Of a DNA stretch of 64,000 nucleotides, positions 11,057 through 24,400 are shown one piece after another. The notes under the pieces were generated by a model. It ran no database searches. It saw only the letters and a program-made list of their open reading frames with translations, and was not told where the DNA came from. This DNA is from Tipula vernalis (Eukaryota > Arthropoda > Insecta > Diptera > Tipulidae), in the NCBI GenBank assembly GCA_958295665.1, contig OY282558.1, positions 134,438,326 through 134,502,325 of the forward strand, written 5' to 3'. How positions within the stretch are numbered: position 1 is the stretch's first letter; every line of letters starts with the position of its first letter. The position numbers and the translations under genes are program-made.

Positions 11057-11210
11057 TGATTTTAATATGTTCCGAAGATTGTAAGAGAATTCAATCCAGT
11101 TTCGAACTGATGATTATACCACAATTTACATTCTATATATACAGAATGTGCTGTGCGTTAAGTACTAGCGAATCGTACTAATACAGATGAATTATATATT
11201 ACCTTTTCTT
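11054..11210. repeat. Copy of the 52.4-kb palindrome-arm repeat
   Basis: TTAATATGTTCCGAAGATTG through GAATCGTACTAATACAGAT matches the left palindrome arm at 52421-52605. It lacks the ~50-bp segment containing ATGAAAAAATCAATCCTCTC. Same family as 22337-22530 and 52246-52950. Confidence 0.8.
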
Positions 11211-11657
11211 TCCCTCGGTTTTGTTATTCGTAAAAAAGTGTACGGTGGACCCGACGTATTTGGGAAACTAGCCTTAGGCTTGATCGTACACACTAAATCA
11301 ATATTTATGTTCTTATGGATAACTAATAGTTAAGAGGGAAGGCTAAGGGGATTATAATCATTGCTCCTGCTGATTAGTTTAAGTTTAATTTTATTGTTAA
11401 ATAGTTATTTATAAATATTTTATTGTTTTTTTTGATATTATTAATGACAACAACTTTCTTAGAAATAACGAATACCTGACTAATTTGATTTAAATTTTCA
11501 GTACTATTAATTGACCAAGTTGTTGAATCTAGGTAATTACTTTTACTACAGTAATTTTAACAACTAACCAATTTTGTTGGTTTAAGAATCCATTTTGTTT
11601 AAAAAATTCGCATTTTACTGACGACGACGTAATTCAAAGTTTGGCGGCTTTATGTTT
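11211..11657. other. AT-rich flank, no recognised feature
   Basis: A short non-AT-rich patch (11235-11290, GTGGACCCGACGTATTTGGG) stands out but matches no family I recognise. The rest is AT-rich. Confidence 0.5.
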
Positions 11658-11876
11658 TTAATTAAAAGCAACTGGTGGAATGTGTACTGCTTTTGGACTC
11701 TCTGAACGATCACTGCGATGGAACATTTCACTTTTTTCATCCTTTACTGAACCAGTTTCTACAAATTTGGAACAATTTTTAGAATGGTTACAATCTACAA
11801 ATTTAAAATTATTTTTAATAAGAAATACGCGTTGTTCAATCGTATATTTCACCATTTTTAATAACCGGATCGTCAA
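11658..11876 (-). pseudogene. mariner-like transposase N-terminal helix-turn-helix relic
   Basis: MVKYTIEQRVFLIKNNFK followed shortly by CSKFVETGSVKDEK resembles the DUF4817-type helix-turn-helix that starts many insect mariner-like transposases (family: YTxEQRvxiix.y, then F..TGSv.D). The conserved middle is shortened and no catalytic domain follows, so this is a small relic. No inverted ends were found around it. It could also be an exapted HTH fragment, which is less likely without transcript evidence. Confidence 0.55.
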
Positions 11877-12014
11877 ATTTTTAGCTTTAATTGACTCATT
11901 GAGATAATGGTTCTGGCAAAGCTTCGAAAATTACGCGCATTAGTTTTTTCAATGTTTATATGTCAAATTGTCGAAAAGTTTTTATCGTCCTGACAAGGAA
12001 ATTTTCACATTGTA

Positions 12015-12190
12015 ACATTTATTCAAATTCAAACATTTATGAAATTATCTCCCAGATCATTATTAACAATTTATAGCGTTTTCATTTAAAAAAATTGTTT
12101 TTGGAAAAAAAAAGTGAATTTACATATATTTTACATGAAGAGATTGTGTTTTTCCTCCCAGACTATGGCTTTGTATAATCTATGTTGCTT
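12015..12190 (+). repeat. Dispersed repeat, copy 2 (pair with 3790-4000)
   Basis: Shares TTCAAACATTTATGAAA, GCGTTTTCATTTAAAAA and TTTTTCCTC in the same order and spacing as 3790-4000. Confidence 0.6.
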
Positions 12191-13700
12191 TGGTAGGATT
12201 CGTCAACTTTTTAATTTTTGTTTCATGAAACTTTACAAAAAAATTTGTTGAACAACTTGTTACGATTAATCTGCATCAAATTTCACGAAAAAATATTTGT
12301 TTTATATTAACGATTTGCCAATAAATTAATTGGATTTTTTCGACATATTTCACAATCATTTTGTCCTTGGCAGATTGAAACTAATCGAATTTGCTTATAA
12401 CGCAGTTAATGTAAAAAAAAAAAAAACATTTTGACGTCGCATTGAAATTTATTGAAAAAGTTTTGTTAATCGACCCCCCAATATATTACTTTTGTTAGCA
12501 GACGCAGTATCGAGCAAACCCCCACATTTAATACCTTTACCAATAAAATAATTTGTTTACACACCCTATCTTCATTTTTGTGGCGTATCCTACGGCTAAG
12601 TTAAAAACAAAAAAATAAAAATTTTATAATAAATAAAAATTATTGTTAGGAATTCTGATGAAAAGCTTTTATGCCTTCTTTTCAGGTAGCCTTTATGGTA
12701 TTATTATGTATATAGTAACACACAATACTGAATTGCTGCGGTTGAATAAACCGAATTTTTAATTTTGTTATTACTTTCGCGAAAAATAAAATAGGAAACA
12801 AATTAAAACTTTGTGCACTAACAACAAAAATCCATTTATTTAAATAGGCTCATTCCAGAGACCGGATTCCGAATTTTTTGACTTCCCTCGATTATCGAAA
12901 AATATTAATTTTCATTACATTTTCTTTAAACGTGTAATGTAGAATCAATGTATCAGATTTTTTCTGTACGTAATAAATTGTCTATTCATAGATGTATATC
13001 AACTGTAAAGGACCTCGGGAGAAAAACAAAAAATGAAAAATGGAGGAAAATCAATTTATAATATTTGATGCGGAAACCATGTGAATAAACCAGAACCGAA
13101 AACAACAAACAGATTGTTTATTTTATTTTTTTTTTATATATATATATATATATTGAGGGTTAGAAATACACAAAAGGTTTTCTTCGACTTATATTTCCAC
13201 CCTTCTGCCTCAACAAAAAAAAAAAAAAAAAAAAAAAAAAAATAGGAAACTTTATAAAGGAAGTGACGTGTTGAAAAATATCGAAGTAATACGTTTTTGT
13301 ATGTCAAAATATTTTCAACCGATTGATTTATCCCTTGGAGTAAATTATGACAGTAATCCTAAAGGATGTTGTGTTGTTAACAGGGTACTGAATTTTCTAC
13401 AACTATAGTTTTTCTCTTGATAGAAATGAGAAATTGAACTCGTACAATAAATGGCAAATTGGGGTAAAACTTGCAATGCTGTGATGATTGTGTCTAAAAA
13501 TTATATCTTAATGGTATAAGTTGAATGATTCATCGTTTAATTTAAATATCAATTGTTCGGTATTTTGATGACGATGCTTTAATATATTTAGCCATACATA
13601 AAAACAGATATTCTTACGAAAAGACCCGTAGAGCAGGCAAAGCTTTTAAGTTTATTTTTTCAATGACATCGTTTTGGAACTTTTAAAAGTGGGAAAATAA
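12191..13700. other. AT-rich spacer with simple repeats
   Basis: No gene seen. Contains a TA-dinucleotide run (13136-13153) and a 28-base poly-A tract (13215-13242). Confidence 0.6.
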
Positions 13701-14789
13701 AGGTTACCGTTAATTTATGTTAATAAAAAAAATCCTTATATTAAATTAATACAGAGTTTTAAACCAGTAAAGCTATTATTAATCTTAAAGCTTTTCCGAA
13801 ATTGAATTTTAAATTTTTAACGGGTTTTTAAAAATCTTATATTACATTTTAATATTGAATAAAGCTTTTTTTAGAAAGCATCTTTAAAACAGCTAGATGG
13901 TTTTCGGAACGCTCTTTAAACTATGTTAAAAAACTTGATTAGTTAGAATTAGGTTTCTAGCCAAAGTGAAGTTTTAACTTTTGAATTAATATGGTCGACT
14001 CTATGGGGAGACAATTAACTCTAAGGTATAATATAAAATTTTCTTAATAAAAATACATTTTTTCAAGATTTTATTGTCCCAATTAAAAGTGCGAATGCTG
14101 ATTGTTAAATGTATTTTAAGCTCAACCGTACCTTACCAGCTTTACAAAATAGTTCTAAAATTTTCTGGATTTTATTAAATATACTTATATTTGAACTATT
14201 GTCTTTCAAAATTTTATTGTGGTTATGATTTCCACAAATTTACAAAGCTTTGACCAATTTAATAATTCGAAGAGATAATTTTTCATCAAATATTAGAAAA
14301 AATGTAAACTGCAAGTTCTCAAATCCAAGCAATTGTGCTATGGGTTGTAATTTGTAATTCAGTTTTTTGATTATGACATTAACTGGAAAGCGTACAATAA
14401 CAGTTTTAAAAATTTGGGGGTTCTGTTAAACGTTGTTAAATAAGTTTGACTAACTTAAATTTACTGCGAGCTTTAAATTGTTTACACATTTTATGCTGAT
14501 TTGTAATTGTAAAAATATAAAACATTATCTGACAATTGTTCAAAAACCATTCCCATTTATAATATTTGCCCAAATGAAGAATTAATTTTAAAATCTTAAA
14601 AGTTTAAAAGCTGTTTAATTTCCTGGTACAAATATTTTAAAATAAAAAGCACATCATTGCTTAAGAGTTGTGTATTAACTCAAAATATGTTGAAATGTAA
14701 AAAAGCTTTTTAAATGTTTAAACGGTTTATAGAGAGGTAGTGAGGTAAAAGCACTAATTTGTATTACCGTCTTCAACCATAAAATATTA

Positions 14790-15542
14790 TTATTATTATT
14801 ATTGGGGGGGGCCATGCGGGCGATCAGCCACTTCGCACTGCGACCTAAAAGATCTATTGTGCTGGCCCCTGCTTAATTATCCGTCCAGTCAATATTCAGG
14901 TTCTTAATGAACCTGACAATATTGCCTCCCGGTACGTGATACATACTATCTGGGCTTATTGCTCTCCCTCCTAGATGTTTACTACAGCATGTAGTTCCGC
15001 TAGAAAGACGGTAGCATTGGAGCTCAAGGACCTCGAGAGGGTTGTCCCACTCCCGTATATTCCTACTCCTGCCCCGTATTCCGTTTGATTTTACTCTTAC
15101 GAGTTGCTGGGAATTGCAAATCACCTGTAGGTCACCCAGCTATACTACAGGAAGGCTAAATAAAACTGGAGGGTGCCTGGTATCCAGAGTCCGCATATTT
15201 TGGGCTGATTAACCTATCAGTCATTCATCTTTCGGCATATGCTGTTCCACCTTAGATTAGGGTTTTTTGTCAAGGTTTTCTCCTTTAGCGCCGTACTTTA
15301 GCCTGTGCCAAATGGCCTAAAATGTGCCAAGTGGCCTTAGTTACCAGTGGTTGCCACGAGGAGGCAGTACGTACACTTGCGAATTGTGAACAGGTTACCC
15401 CTTACACAATTGTACCCATCACGTAGCTGCCTAATGACAAGACCAGAACAGCCCACGTGATGCGCACCCTACTGGAAGGTTACGGAGCTGGTAGATTAAT
15501 CTACTCAACTTTGATCCCCCCCTCCAATAGACGCCAAACCAC
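14790..15542 (-). mobile_element. Short retroposon with (TAA)n tail and 16-bp target-site duplication
   Basis: The insertion is flanked by the perfect direct repeat CAACCATAAAATATTA (14774-14789 and 15543-15558). On the minus strand it begins GGTGGTTTGGCGTCTATTGG and ends with CCCCCCCAATAATAATAATA. A (TAA)n 3' tail and a target duplication of this size fit I-clade non-LTR retrotransposons or SINE-like elements mobilised by them. The body is far more GC-rich than the surroundings. An 83-residue frame (14873-15124, minus) ends FIKNLNIDWTDN, which may be the last codons of an I-type ORF2. At ~750 bp it is internally deleted or non-autonomous. Confidence 0.8.
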
Positions 15543-18442
15543 CAACCATAAAATATTAATTTGGATTATTTTTGGTGAGATCATTTATTCTAGCAGCAAT
15601 TGTTAATGTGGTTATATTATGAAAGAAGCATGACGATTGTACGCTTTTGGCAATATCGACTTTCAAAAATTGTTCTGAAATTGCAGAGTTCCAATAAACT
15701 TCGTTTAATAAAATTGAGACACTGGCATGGCATGCTTTCAAGCTTTAATTTTTTTTTTAAAACTATTTTCTAAAATCTCGAAGCCTGTGATATTATTGAC
15801 TGAGATAAATAATATGTTTCAAGGAGAAAATTGTTAATCAAGCTTTTGAACAAATCGGAGCTTGTGATGTTTTCTTCAGTAATATTAAAAGAGAGCTTTA
15901 ACCCAATTAGCATGAAAACTATAGAATACAAACTTTTAACATTTGAAGACATTCAGATTTGAAAAAGGTCCATTCTGCTCTGATCAATGCAATATTGTTC
16001 TATCTACTATTCTTTTAAACGCAAGTCTAACACAATTTTTGTAGGTTTCGGAGTTCTGTTAAATAAACTTAAGTATTTAAGACCATACTCAGACTATTTA
16101 AAAGATTGTAGTCAATTCTTATCTTATCAGATTTGCAAAAATTTAAAATTCAGCATTTCGAAGAAAAAGTTTTCATCAATTATTTGAAAAAGTGTATACA
16201 AAATTAAACAAAATTAAAACATGTTAATTGCTTTTTTTCCCCGGATTGGCCAATTGTGCTTTTGCGTATAGCTTTAATTGGAAAGCGATCAAAAAATATT
16301 GCGAAGATTTTAGAGTTATTTTTAACTTTCTTAAATAGATATGATTAACTAGCATCTTAGGCCTTTTACGTTAAGACCCAAGCATTCGAGTTTTTATGCA
16401 AGATACAAAAGCTCTAAAATTTAAACTTTAATTAAAAATGACAGATTTGCGTATTTTGTACAATATTTTAAAATTGGTCTAACCGTATACAAAGTTAGGT
16501 TTGTTCTAAAATTAAAAGCTCACAATTGGCTTTTAATTTTTGAACAAACCTGGACCTTTTTTTTGATTTGATCAATCGAAAAATATTTTACAAAATACGA
16601 AATCTTTTAATATTAATTGAAGTTCTCTTCTAAAAGCTTTGGTAGCTTTGGTACCTCTTTCCATTACTATTTTCTTAGTGAAAAATTTATAAAATTGTAA
16701 AACCTCTGCTTACATACTCTAGCACACTTAATTCAGTTTTACGGCAACAAAAAATTTATTGAATTTATAGTTAAATGATCTCGCCGAACAGAAAACCAAA
16801 TATGTTTAAAAATTTAAAGCTTTTAGTGAATTTTTTTTATTATGATTTATGAATAAATAAGGGTAGCATTACCAAAATAGTCTGGTCTTCCCAAATTTTT
16901 GTTTATATAAACTGAGACAAGATATCAAATAAGTAAGAGCTTTTCGGAGCTCTACAAACCATCTTATTTAACCAATTAAGTTATTTAGCTTAACTAGTTA
17001 ACTAAAAGTTATTAGTAATTTGTGTGTTGCTACCAGAAGAATAATTATGAAGTAAAATATTCACTGAAAGCTTTTAATTTTTGAAATGCCTGTTTTTATA
17101 CTCTAGCTTTAAGCTTAAAACAATTTGTTTTATCTCCCCGAAATAGCAGGAAGGCTTATTTATGTGTTAAAACACGACTGTGAATTGTGCTTTTGAATAT
17201 AACTTTAGGTGGAAATATTAAAAAACTCGTATTTAAGGTTTTATGCTTAATTTTGTTAAATAAATTTATTAAATAGAATCAAGAGCAATTTTTGTTAGTT
17301 TTTGGCTAAATGTGAAATCTGCTGATTCTGTTAGGGTGAAATATATTTAACCTTAATTTATTGGATTAAGTATAGAAATATTTTCATTTCTGTTTAAACT
17401 TCTGAAATTTTAATGTTCAGCCCAAAACGAATTTGTTTCATTTGGAGTTCTGTTAAATAATTCTGCTTAGCTAGGGATATCTATACAATCATTTATAGCT
17501 CTTATTGGTTAAGATTTGCAATAAAATTAGTAAGTTTTGAGAGATTCAGTAATTTTTAAAAAAAGCTTGTTTATCATAAAAAATATAAACTACGAACTTT
17601 TCATTCCTGAATTCGTTTGGATATCATTTCGGCAAGCTCAATTAGGTCTTTGCATTTAGTTTTAATTTGTAAGGCAGCAATAATAACAAAGAGCTTTTAC
17701 TCTTGTGGGCGAGAGCGTAAGATCTTTAAAAATGAAACTTAAATTGAAGTTGAAAAATTTCAATATTTTGTAAAATGTTTTTCAATATAAAGTAAAGTTT
17801 CATTTTTAAAGGCGTTAGCGTCACCTTTTTAGCTCTAAGACTGTTGTATTACTCTAATAGATCATAAAATCGTCGCAACTTAATCTTTTAAACACAAGTT
17901 CTGGACCGTTGTAATAACTATGAAAGAAAATTTCATGAAATATAGAACCGCAAAAAGCTCAATTGCTTGAATAATAATGATCGTGGTTTAGCTTTTGGAT
18001 AAAACTTCAAATGGAAACTTGCAAAAACAGTTTTGAAGATTTAACAGATTTTCTGTAAAGTTTTGCAAGATATAATATCAAATTTAATTTGAAAAAAAAA
18101 ACAAAAAAAAAATTTTTCAGAAAATAGCCTTTGACTTTCCCGTCAGTGAACGTGTTTTTTTTCTGAATTTTTTTTTTTGCTTAATTAAAATTAACGTAAA
18201 CGCTCGAGCCATACAGGTATCATCCCGAAAACGAACTGAAACGTTGATGTCATGATGTCAGATGAAGATGTTGTTCTAAGCCTATTTTCTCACGATTTTG
18301 ATGAAGTTTGTGGGTCAAAAACAACGATCAAGCGAAATCAAAAGGAAAACTGATGCCTTTACTGTTTCAAGCAAAGATTCATGATATGCTGGGATTTAGA
18401 GATCCTACTGGGTGAATTTTTTTTTTCGGTACACCCTAACAC

Positions 18443-18483
18443 CCTATTATGAATGAGCTGATGCTCAAAATAGGGTGTGCCAA
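18443..18483. other. Strong hairpin
   Basis: ACACCCTATTNTGA ... GAGC TGAT GCTC ... AAAATAGGGTGT can fold into a stem of about 17 pairs with a 4-base loop. It is not followed by a gene and lies in the AT-rich array. Confidence 0.6.
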
Positions 18484-19954
18484 AAGCGATGTAAATTAAA
18501 TGTGCAAATAAGTAAAATAAAATAAAATTTCAAGATTGTTAGGCATATTTGTGTTTTCAAAAGGTCAATTTTCAATCGTCATTTCCGTTTCAATGAGCTT
18601 TTCGACAAAACCAAACAAATGCTTTATGAAAATTTTCTATAGCGATTTTAAATTGGTTTCCGGTAGCAATATTAAAATAGTTAAATGTTTTCTAAATCTA
18701 AGTAAATCCTAACTGATAAGACGTCAATCGACAATGAGGTTTTGTAGGTTCTTTACCAAAGAAGTTTTAAGATTTTTTAAAAGTTCACTTATTTGATATA
18801 TTATCTCAATTATGATCCGGATAAATTTACAAAGCCTCAGAAAATTTTAACAAAGCTAACAAAACAAATTAAAAAAATCATTCAGAGCTTTCAAGTTTAA
18901 TTGGATCAATTGTCAAATAGTTTATAAAATAAAATAAAAATTATTTTAAAGTTTAAGTTTTAAAGCTTTTGTTCGCGTTCATGGCCGAAAGTATTATTTT
19001 GTTATAAAGTTCTCCTGAGTTTTATTTAAAAATTTCATAAATTAGGGCTTAAGAACTCATCATGATTCGACATTTTAACGCACTTGTATTTGCATAGACG
19101 AAGAACAATTTAGATGGCCTTAATAACCCTGTCCTAACCATAAAAACCTTAATTGATAAACTTTCAGAAACATTTCTTATATGGAGTTTTGCTAGACTTT
19201 TCAAAAATAAACTTGATTAAGCAACGGAGCTTTCTATTTTTGCTCGAATTTTTTAAAGTTCTCATGATTTAGATTTATTAAGAACATTTTTATTCAGAAG
19301 CATATACAGAAAACCAGAAGTGTTTAAGAGTTAAAGCTCTCAGTGAAATTGTTTTATAATAATTCATGAAAAGCTGATTGAGATGGTTTATTAAATGGGT
19401 AAGAGTTTTTAGAGGGTTCTAACAGGGCCCTATATAAATAATTAGAATATTTGTTCTTAGTGTTTAGCTAGTCATAAATTTGGGAAGCCTTAAACTATTT
19501 CAAAGAAGGTACCAGATCATAAATTATTGTATGACATATACATTTAAACTTTTTGTTTTTCCTCACCGAAAAGCTCAAATAAATCTGAAGCAACGGCTGT
19601 GAATAGTGCTTTTGAATACAACTTTTTAAAACATGAATGCAAAGTGTCCTAACATTTTAGATTTCTTTAATTTTGGTAAATAAGTTGGTTAAACAGAATT
19701 ATACAAGAGTTTATAATTTTTGAACAAATCCGGTCATTTAGTTGGTTAGAAATCATTTAATTTTAATTGGTTTTATTAAATACAGGAAGGTTTTCATTTC
19801 ATTTTCAAAAATTTAGTAAAGAAATGGGTAAAGGTCTTGCATTATTGAATAAAACCAACAAATAGACTGACCTTTTCAAGGATAGTCTAACGTTGTTTCA
19901 AGGGTTTTATAGTTCTAATAAACTTGACTACCTGGGGCTTACTTCAGAATGTTT

Positions 19955-21853
19955 AAAAGCTTTATTGTCTACCTGAAAAGATAGACAATTCTGTTAAACC
20001 TATTTAAATGTACGTGATTGCCTTAGGACCTAGGATGTAGGATGTTCTTCATCAACTATCAAACGCGTACACTAGAAGCCTTTAATATTGGAAAACGTCT
20101 AGATATCTTTCGGTAGTAACCTTATTCTTAATAACGTTTAAAAATAAAGAAAGCTCTTGCTGATGAGAAAGCTGATGCTTTGAAAATCTATTCCAAAGAT
20201 TATGGACTTCTGTCGAAATTTAGTCGTTTAGTATTTAGTTACCTAGAATATATTGCAAGCTTTTATGCCAAAAAGAGAAATTATCAACTTTGATTTTAAT
20301 CTAATTGCGAACGGAAAACTTTTAAAAAGGGCTCTGAAAGTTTTAGGTTCCGTTAAATATTTTCATCATTGTCGAATATTGATTTGCTTAAGCTTCAAAC
20401 GAATGATTTCTATATTTTATGAAAAATTCATAAAATATAGATATCTCTGATCACCACAAAAAGCTCAGTTTTTCAATTTCTCAGAAGCAGTTCCTAGATG
20501 TTGTTCTGTTAGAATATCCAAAATACACTTCAATAATCATTTGAAAGCTTTTAAATTTTGCTAGATTCTTTCAATGATGATGGTGAACTGTGCTTTTGAA
20601 CAAAAACTGTAACTAGAAAATTTTCAAAAACTATCCTTCGCAGGTCGAGTTTTTAAGCACATTTGTATTCAAAAGCAATTTTCACAACAATTATTTTGCT
20701 TTTATTATGTGCTTAAAAATTAAAAGCTTTTAGTGAACATTTTTTCTTATAATTTTATTTTGCAGAAAATATAGAACTTACTGAGGCTTTCTAAAATTAT
20801 GTGTATTCTTACTGTGATAACTTATCAAACACGTAAGAGCTTTTAGAGGTTTTTAACATGGTCCTTGTGAAACAATTACTTGAATTTATTTGATAAATAA
20901 TTTTAACATATATTAACAAAAAGCTTTTGATTGTTGAAAACTATTGGTTTTCAGTTTGGCGTAAATCATTTAAGCTTAAAACAATTATGCTTTTGAATAC
21001 AATTTTAAAAACAAAAATTTTACAAACTGTCCGTTTTCAAGTTCTATTTAAGCTTGCTAAATAAATTGGTCAACCAATCCAATGCGAGTTTCAAATTTTT
21101 GAACAAATCTGGTCATTTTTTCGGTGAGAAATCATTTAACCTTAACCAAATTTATTAAATATAACAACTTTTCATATCATTTTTTGTAAATTTAGTAGAT
21201 CCACCCAAAAGCACGCAGATCAATAATTTATTAAATAAATGCAACAAATTGGTTGCAAAATGAAGATTGCCAACTATTGTTTTGAACGCAAGTTGCACGG
21301 TTTTGTGGGTTTCTGGTTAATTAAACTTGACAACCTTGAACAATCCTCAGACCCTTTAAAAGCTCTTCGTCAACTTACTTCTTATCAGTTAATATTTGAA
21401 AAATATTTGAAAGCTGTTGACCAACGCAGTAACTCTAAAGAAGATTTTCTATTAATTATCATGGAACATTTATGTAGTACGGAAAAATATTTTGTTATAA
21501 CCAGAAAGCTCAATTGTGACTTTGCATTTAACTTTAATTATGAAGCAATTAAAAACCATTTCAAATGTATTGGAGTTCTGTTCAACTTGGTTAAATAATG
21601 ATGATTAACTGGCATCCATTGCGAACTTTAATTTTTTAAACGAATCAAGTATTTTTTTACTAGATTAAGCTTTAAATATTTTACAGGGAAAGTATTTCGC
21701 CTCCATCCTTAAAGCTCAAAGTTTGTGGTGTTATAACACTTAATTGTTTTAAATGTAGATTTTACATGTTTCGCTAAATATAATTAAAAATTTGATTAAT
21801 TAAGGCCCTACTTTGCATAAATTTAGATGATTTCACCAGTTTGATTAACGATT
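19955..21853 (+). repeat. Left arm of ~1.9-kb inverted repeat
   Basis: Matches 25003-26975 on the opposite strand along its length. Anchors: CCTTAGGACCTAGG at 20021 against 26893-26906, the block at 21045 against 25815, and TTGCATAAATTTAGATGATT at 21813 against 25044. Paired coordinates sum to 46856-46927, so the arms are collinear with few indels. Identity is high but not perfect. Confidence 0.85.
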
Positions 21854-21884
21854 AATAATATAATATAAAATTAATTAAGTCAGA

Positions 21885-22215
21885 TCCTCAGCGAGACCTT
21901 ATTAATATATATTGCATTGATCAGGGCAGGCAATGGCATACTATTCCTCCCCGATCTCCACATTTTGGTGGGCTTTGGGAGGCTGCCGTTAAAACAACAA
22001 AATATCATACGTATAAAGCGAACAATTGGTTGTAACCCCTGCACCAGTGAACAGTTAATTGAAAATTAGCTCATTCACAATCAATAGAGCATGCCAAAAG
22101 GGCTGGGTATTCTTATTATAGAAAACATTTAACTTTAAGTCAGGCACTGTAATAACCATGTCTTTCTAAATTTCTCCATCGTTTGCCTCATCGCAATACA
22201 ACATCGTTCTAATGA
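21885..22215 (+). pseudogene. BEL/Pao integrase C-terminal fragment
   Basis: The plus strand reads QWHTIPPRSPHFGGLWEAAV then KTTKYHT (about 21935-22015). PPRSPHFGGLWEAAVKS is the signature around the catalytic glutamate of Pao-type integrases. The frame fails soon afterwards. It lies in the spacer of the inverted repeat and is one of only two BEL/Pao relics oriented on the plus strand. Confidence 0.85.
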
Positions 22216-22336
22216 CTTTTACATTTTTTTTTTTTATTTTTTTAATTATTAGGTTCCAGCGTTCGTGCTGATAATATGTATCCGACATGCTAATTACGCT
22301 TACTGATTTTAAGGAATTTAATAGTTTTTAGTTTCT

Positions 22337-22530
22337 ATTAATTTTTTTGTTGAATGTTAATTAATTCATGTAATTTCTAATATGCTACCGGTGGTTAGAC
22401 CATTTTAATTGTGTTTCGATTAACACGAGAAGTATATTAGTATTTATGAACAGTAATTCAACGAAACCGACTAATAGACATAATTCTATTTATTTAATTA
22501 AATGATTTTTACAATCTTCTAAACATATTA
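22337..22530. repeat. Copy of the TGTTGAATG repeat family
   Basis: TATTAATTTTTTTGTTGAATG through ATGCTACCGGT and on to AATTCTATTTATTTAATT matches 52246-52425. The last part (ACAATCTTC..AACATATTAAAA) matches the far end of the 52.9-kb arm. The 67-bp insertion at 30112-30178 is a third copy. Its position just after integrase would also suit an LTR, but the other copies argue against that. Confidence 0.75.
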
Positions 22531-24400
22531 AAAATCATTGAAGTTAATAGCTTAAAAAAATATATGAAAGAATCACCACGTATCATGGTATTTCTCTAAA
22601 TTTTCGTTTTACAATCAATTTCTGGTGAATTGCTGTTGTCTAAATCCTACTAAAGACGGATTTGTGAATAATTCTCAAAATAACAACAGTTTGTAGATTT
22701 GCTAATTAAAAATTGAATGTTTAATTTAGTCTAAATTTTGACAAAAAATAAATCCTAATTTTTAGATTTGCGCGGTCACAAATTTGGATCATTGTAGCAC
22801 TTCTTATTATTTAAACAAATTTTAATTTTTTTAAACAAAAATTCAACGTACAAACTTAAAAACGTTTTAAAGCACAGTTGTGAATTTTAATGAAATCATA
22901 AATGGAGCTTTTTTTTATGATTATGTATTAAATGTTTTTTATTCATGCAAAACCTTTTAATCCAATATGAATAATGATATAATATTCCAAGATCACAAAA
23001 ATATACAAAACTCAGTCATGAATAACAAAACTAAGCGAATTTTAAATTACGTTAATGCTTCATTGCCATTTTTTGTTAAGCTTTGAAATACGGTTTCGTT
23101 CATTGACAATATTGCAATATTATGATGCATTTCCCAAATCATAAACATACGTGAACGAAAAACGTAATCCCAAAAAACGAGCAATAATTTAAGAGCTTGC
23201 AAGCATAAAGCACATATCTCAGATATATACTTGGTATTTTTTTTTGTGAAAAGCTCACATTCAACAAAACATAAAAAATAAAATTTTCATATTTTGAGAA
23301 GATGTATTTCTGTTCAAGTTATTGCTCAAGCGGTATATGTGTGCTGTATTACGTATACTTCGTCTTAAAATTAAAAACTTATTTTGTATTTTTAATAAGA
23401 AATTTTTATAAAAATAACTAAGGGCGATGTATGAAAAGAGAACTGAGTAGAAAATTAAATTAAACCGAATAAAAAAAAAGGAAAAAACAGGAATACATGA
23501 AAGTTTATTTTTGTTTTGTTTTGTTTTACTTCTACCAAGTAATATAATATAATAAAGCTCAAGCTTTTTTAATTTTTATTTTTGTTGGTTTGTTAAAAAT
23601 AACATTTTCTGCTTAACTTTTTATTTATTTTTTTGTTTTCATTGTGTGTGTGTGTGTGTGTGTGTGTGTGGTTTATTTCAAACATACGTAATTTTATTTC
23701 ATCATCATCATCATCACAACTCGCATATGTAAACAGAAACCGAGAGTAATACGTAAAAACGCAACAGGTGAAGTTATAACTTTGTATTTTTGTGTGCAGG
23801 CGAATTTTATTTTTTTGCTTTTGACAATATCGTTTGGTTTCGCTTAAGACAGGCAATGAAATGAAAAATGTTGGGAAAATCATTTATTTATGTATATAAA
23901 CATCGATAAAAATTGAGGTTGTAAATATTTTTTATTATTTTGTATACACGATTTGATTGATTCTTGTTTATATCGCCTTGCTTTAAAATACGGATAAGGT
24001 TTTATATACGCGGGGATTTTATGGTGTTTCACCTAAAAATGATTTGTGCTGTGGTAGAACTTTCTGGATCAGGAGAAATGGGTTTTATCCTAAAATAACT
24101 CAAAGGCTTTAAGAAAATGTTGGCATTCAAATCCTAACCGTTTAGATTTAAATAATTTTTTGCTAAATGTAATTAAGGAAAAATTTGGTTAACGATCATG
24201 AAAGAAAACGTCTCAATTACATAGTTTCCCATAAACCTCTTTTCTAAGAAGGATTTTATTTTTCAAGATTTTGTCAAAGAAATATTAAATTAAAAATATT
24301 ATTAAATATTCATTAATTACAATAATTTATTATTAAAATTTAAGGTTCAGTAAACTCATTATGGTTTGGTAAACTTATTAATGAACTAATGTTACTCCCC
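22531..24400. other. AT-rich spacer of the inverted repeat
   Basis: No gene recognised. Contains TG and TCA microsatellites near 23.64-23.72 kb. Confidence 0.5.
23643..23717. repeat. (TG)14 and (TCA)n microsatellites
   Basis: An uninterrupted TG run at 23643-23670 and a TCA run at about 23700-23717. Confidence 0.95.

Noticed and set aside
21239..21598. 119-residue open frame (plus)
   Set aside because: It lies in the left arm of the inverted repeat. The mirrored copy (25245-25620) has stops and indels in the equivalent frame, and the sequence is repeat modules, so it is not a gene.
22337..22530. 3' LTR of the BEL/Pao fragment at 21.9 kb
   Set aside because: Position fits, but other copies (30112, 52246) start upstream of the TG and have 10- and 12-bp direct repeats, which fit a retroposon better than a 5-bp LTR target duplication.
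23593..23883. 96-residue frame with THTHTH run
   Set aside because: Created by the TG microsatellite; no homology visible.
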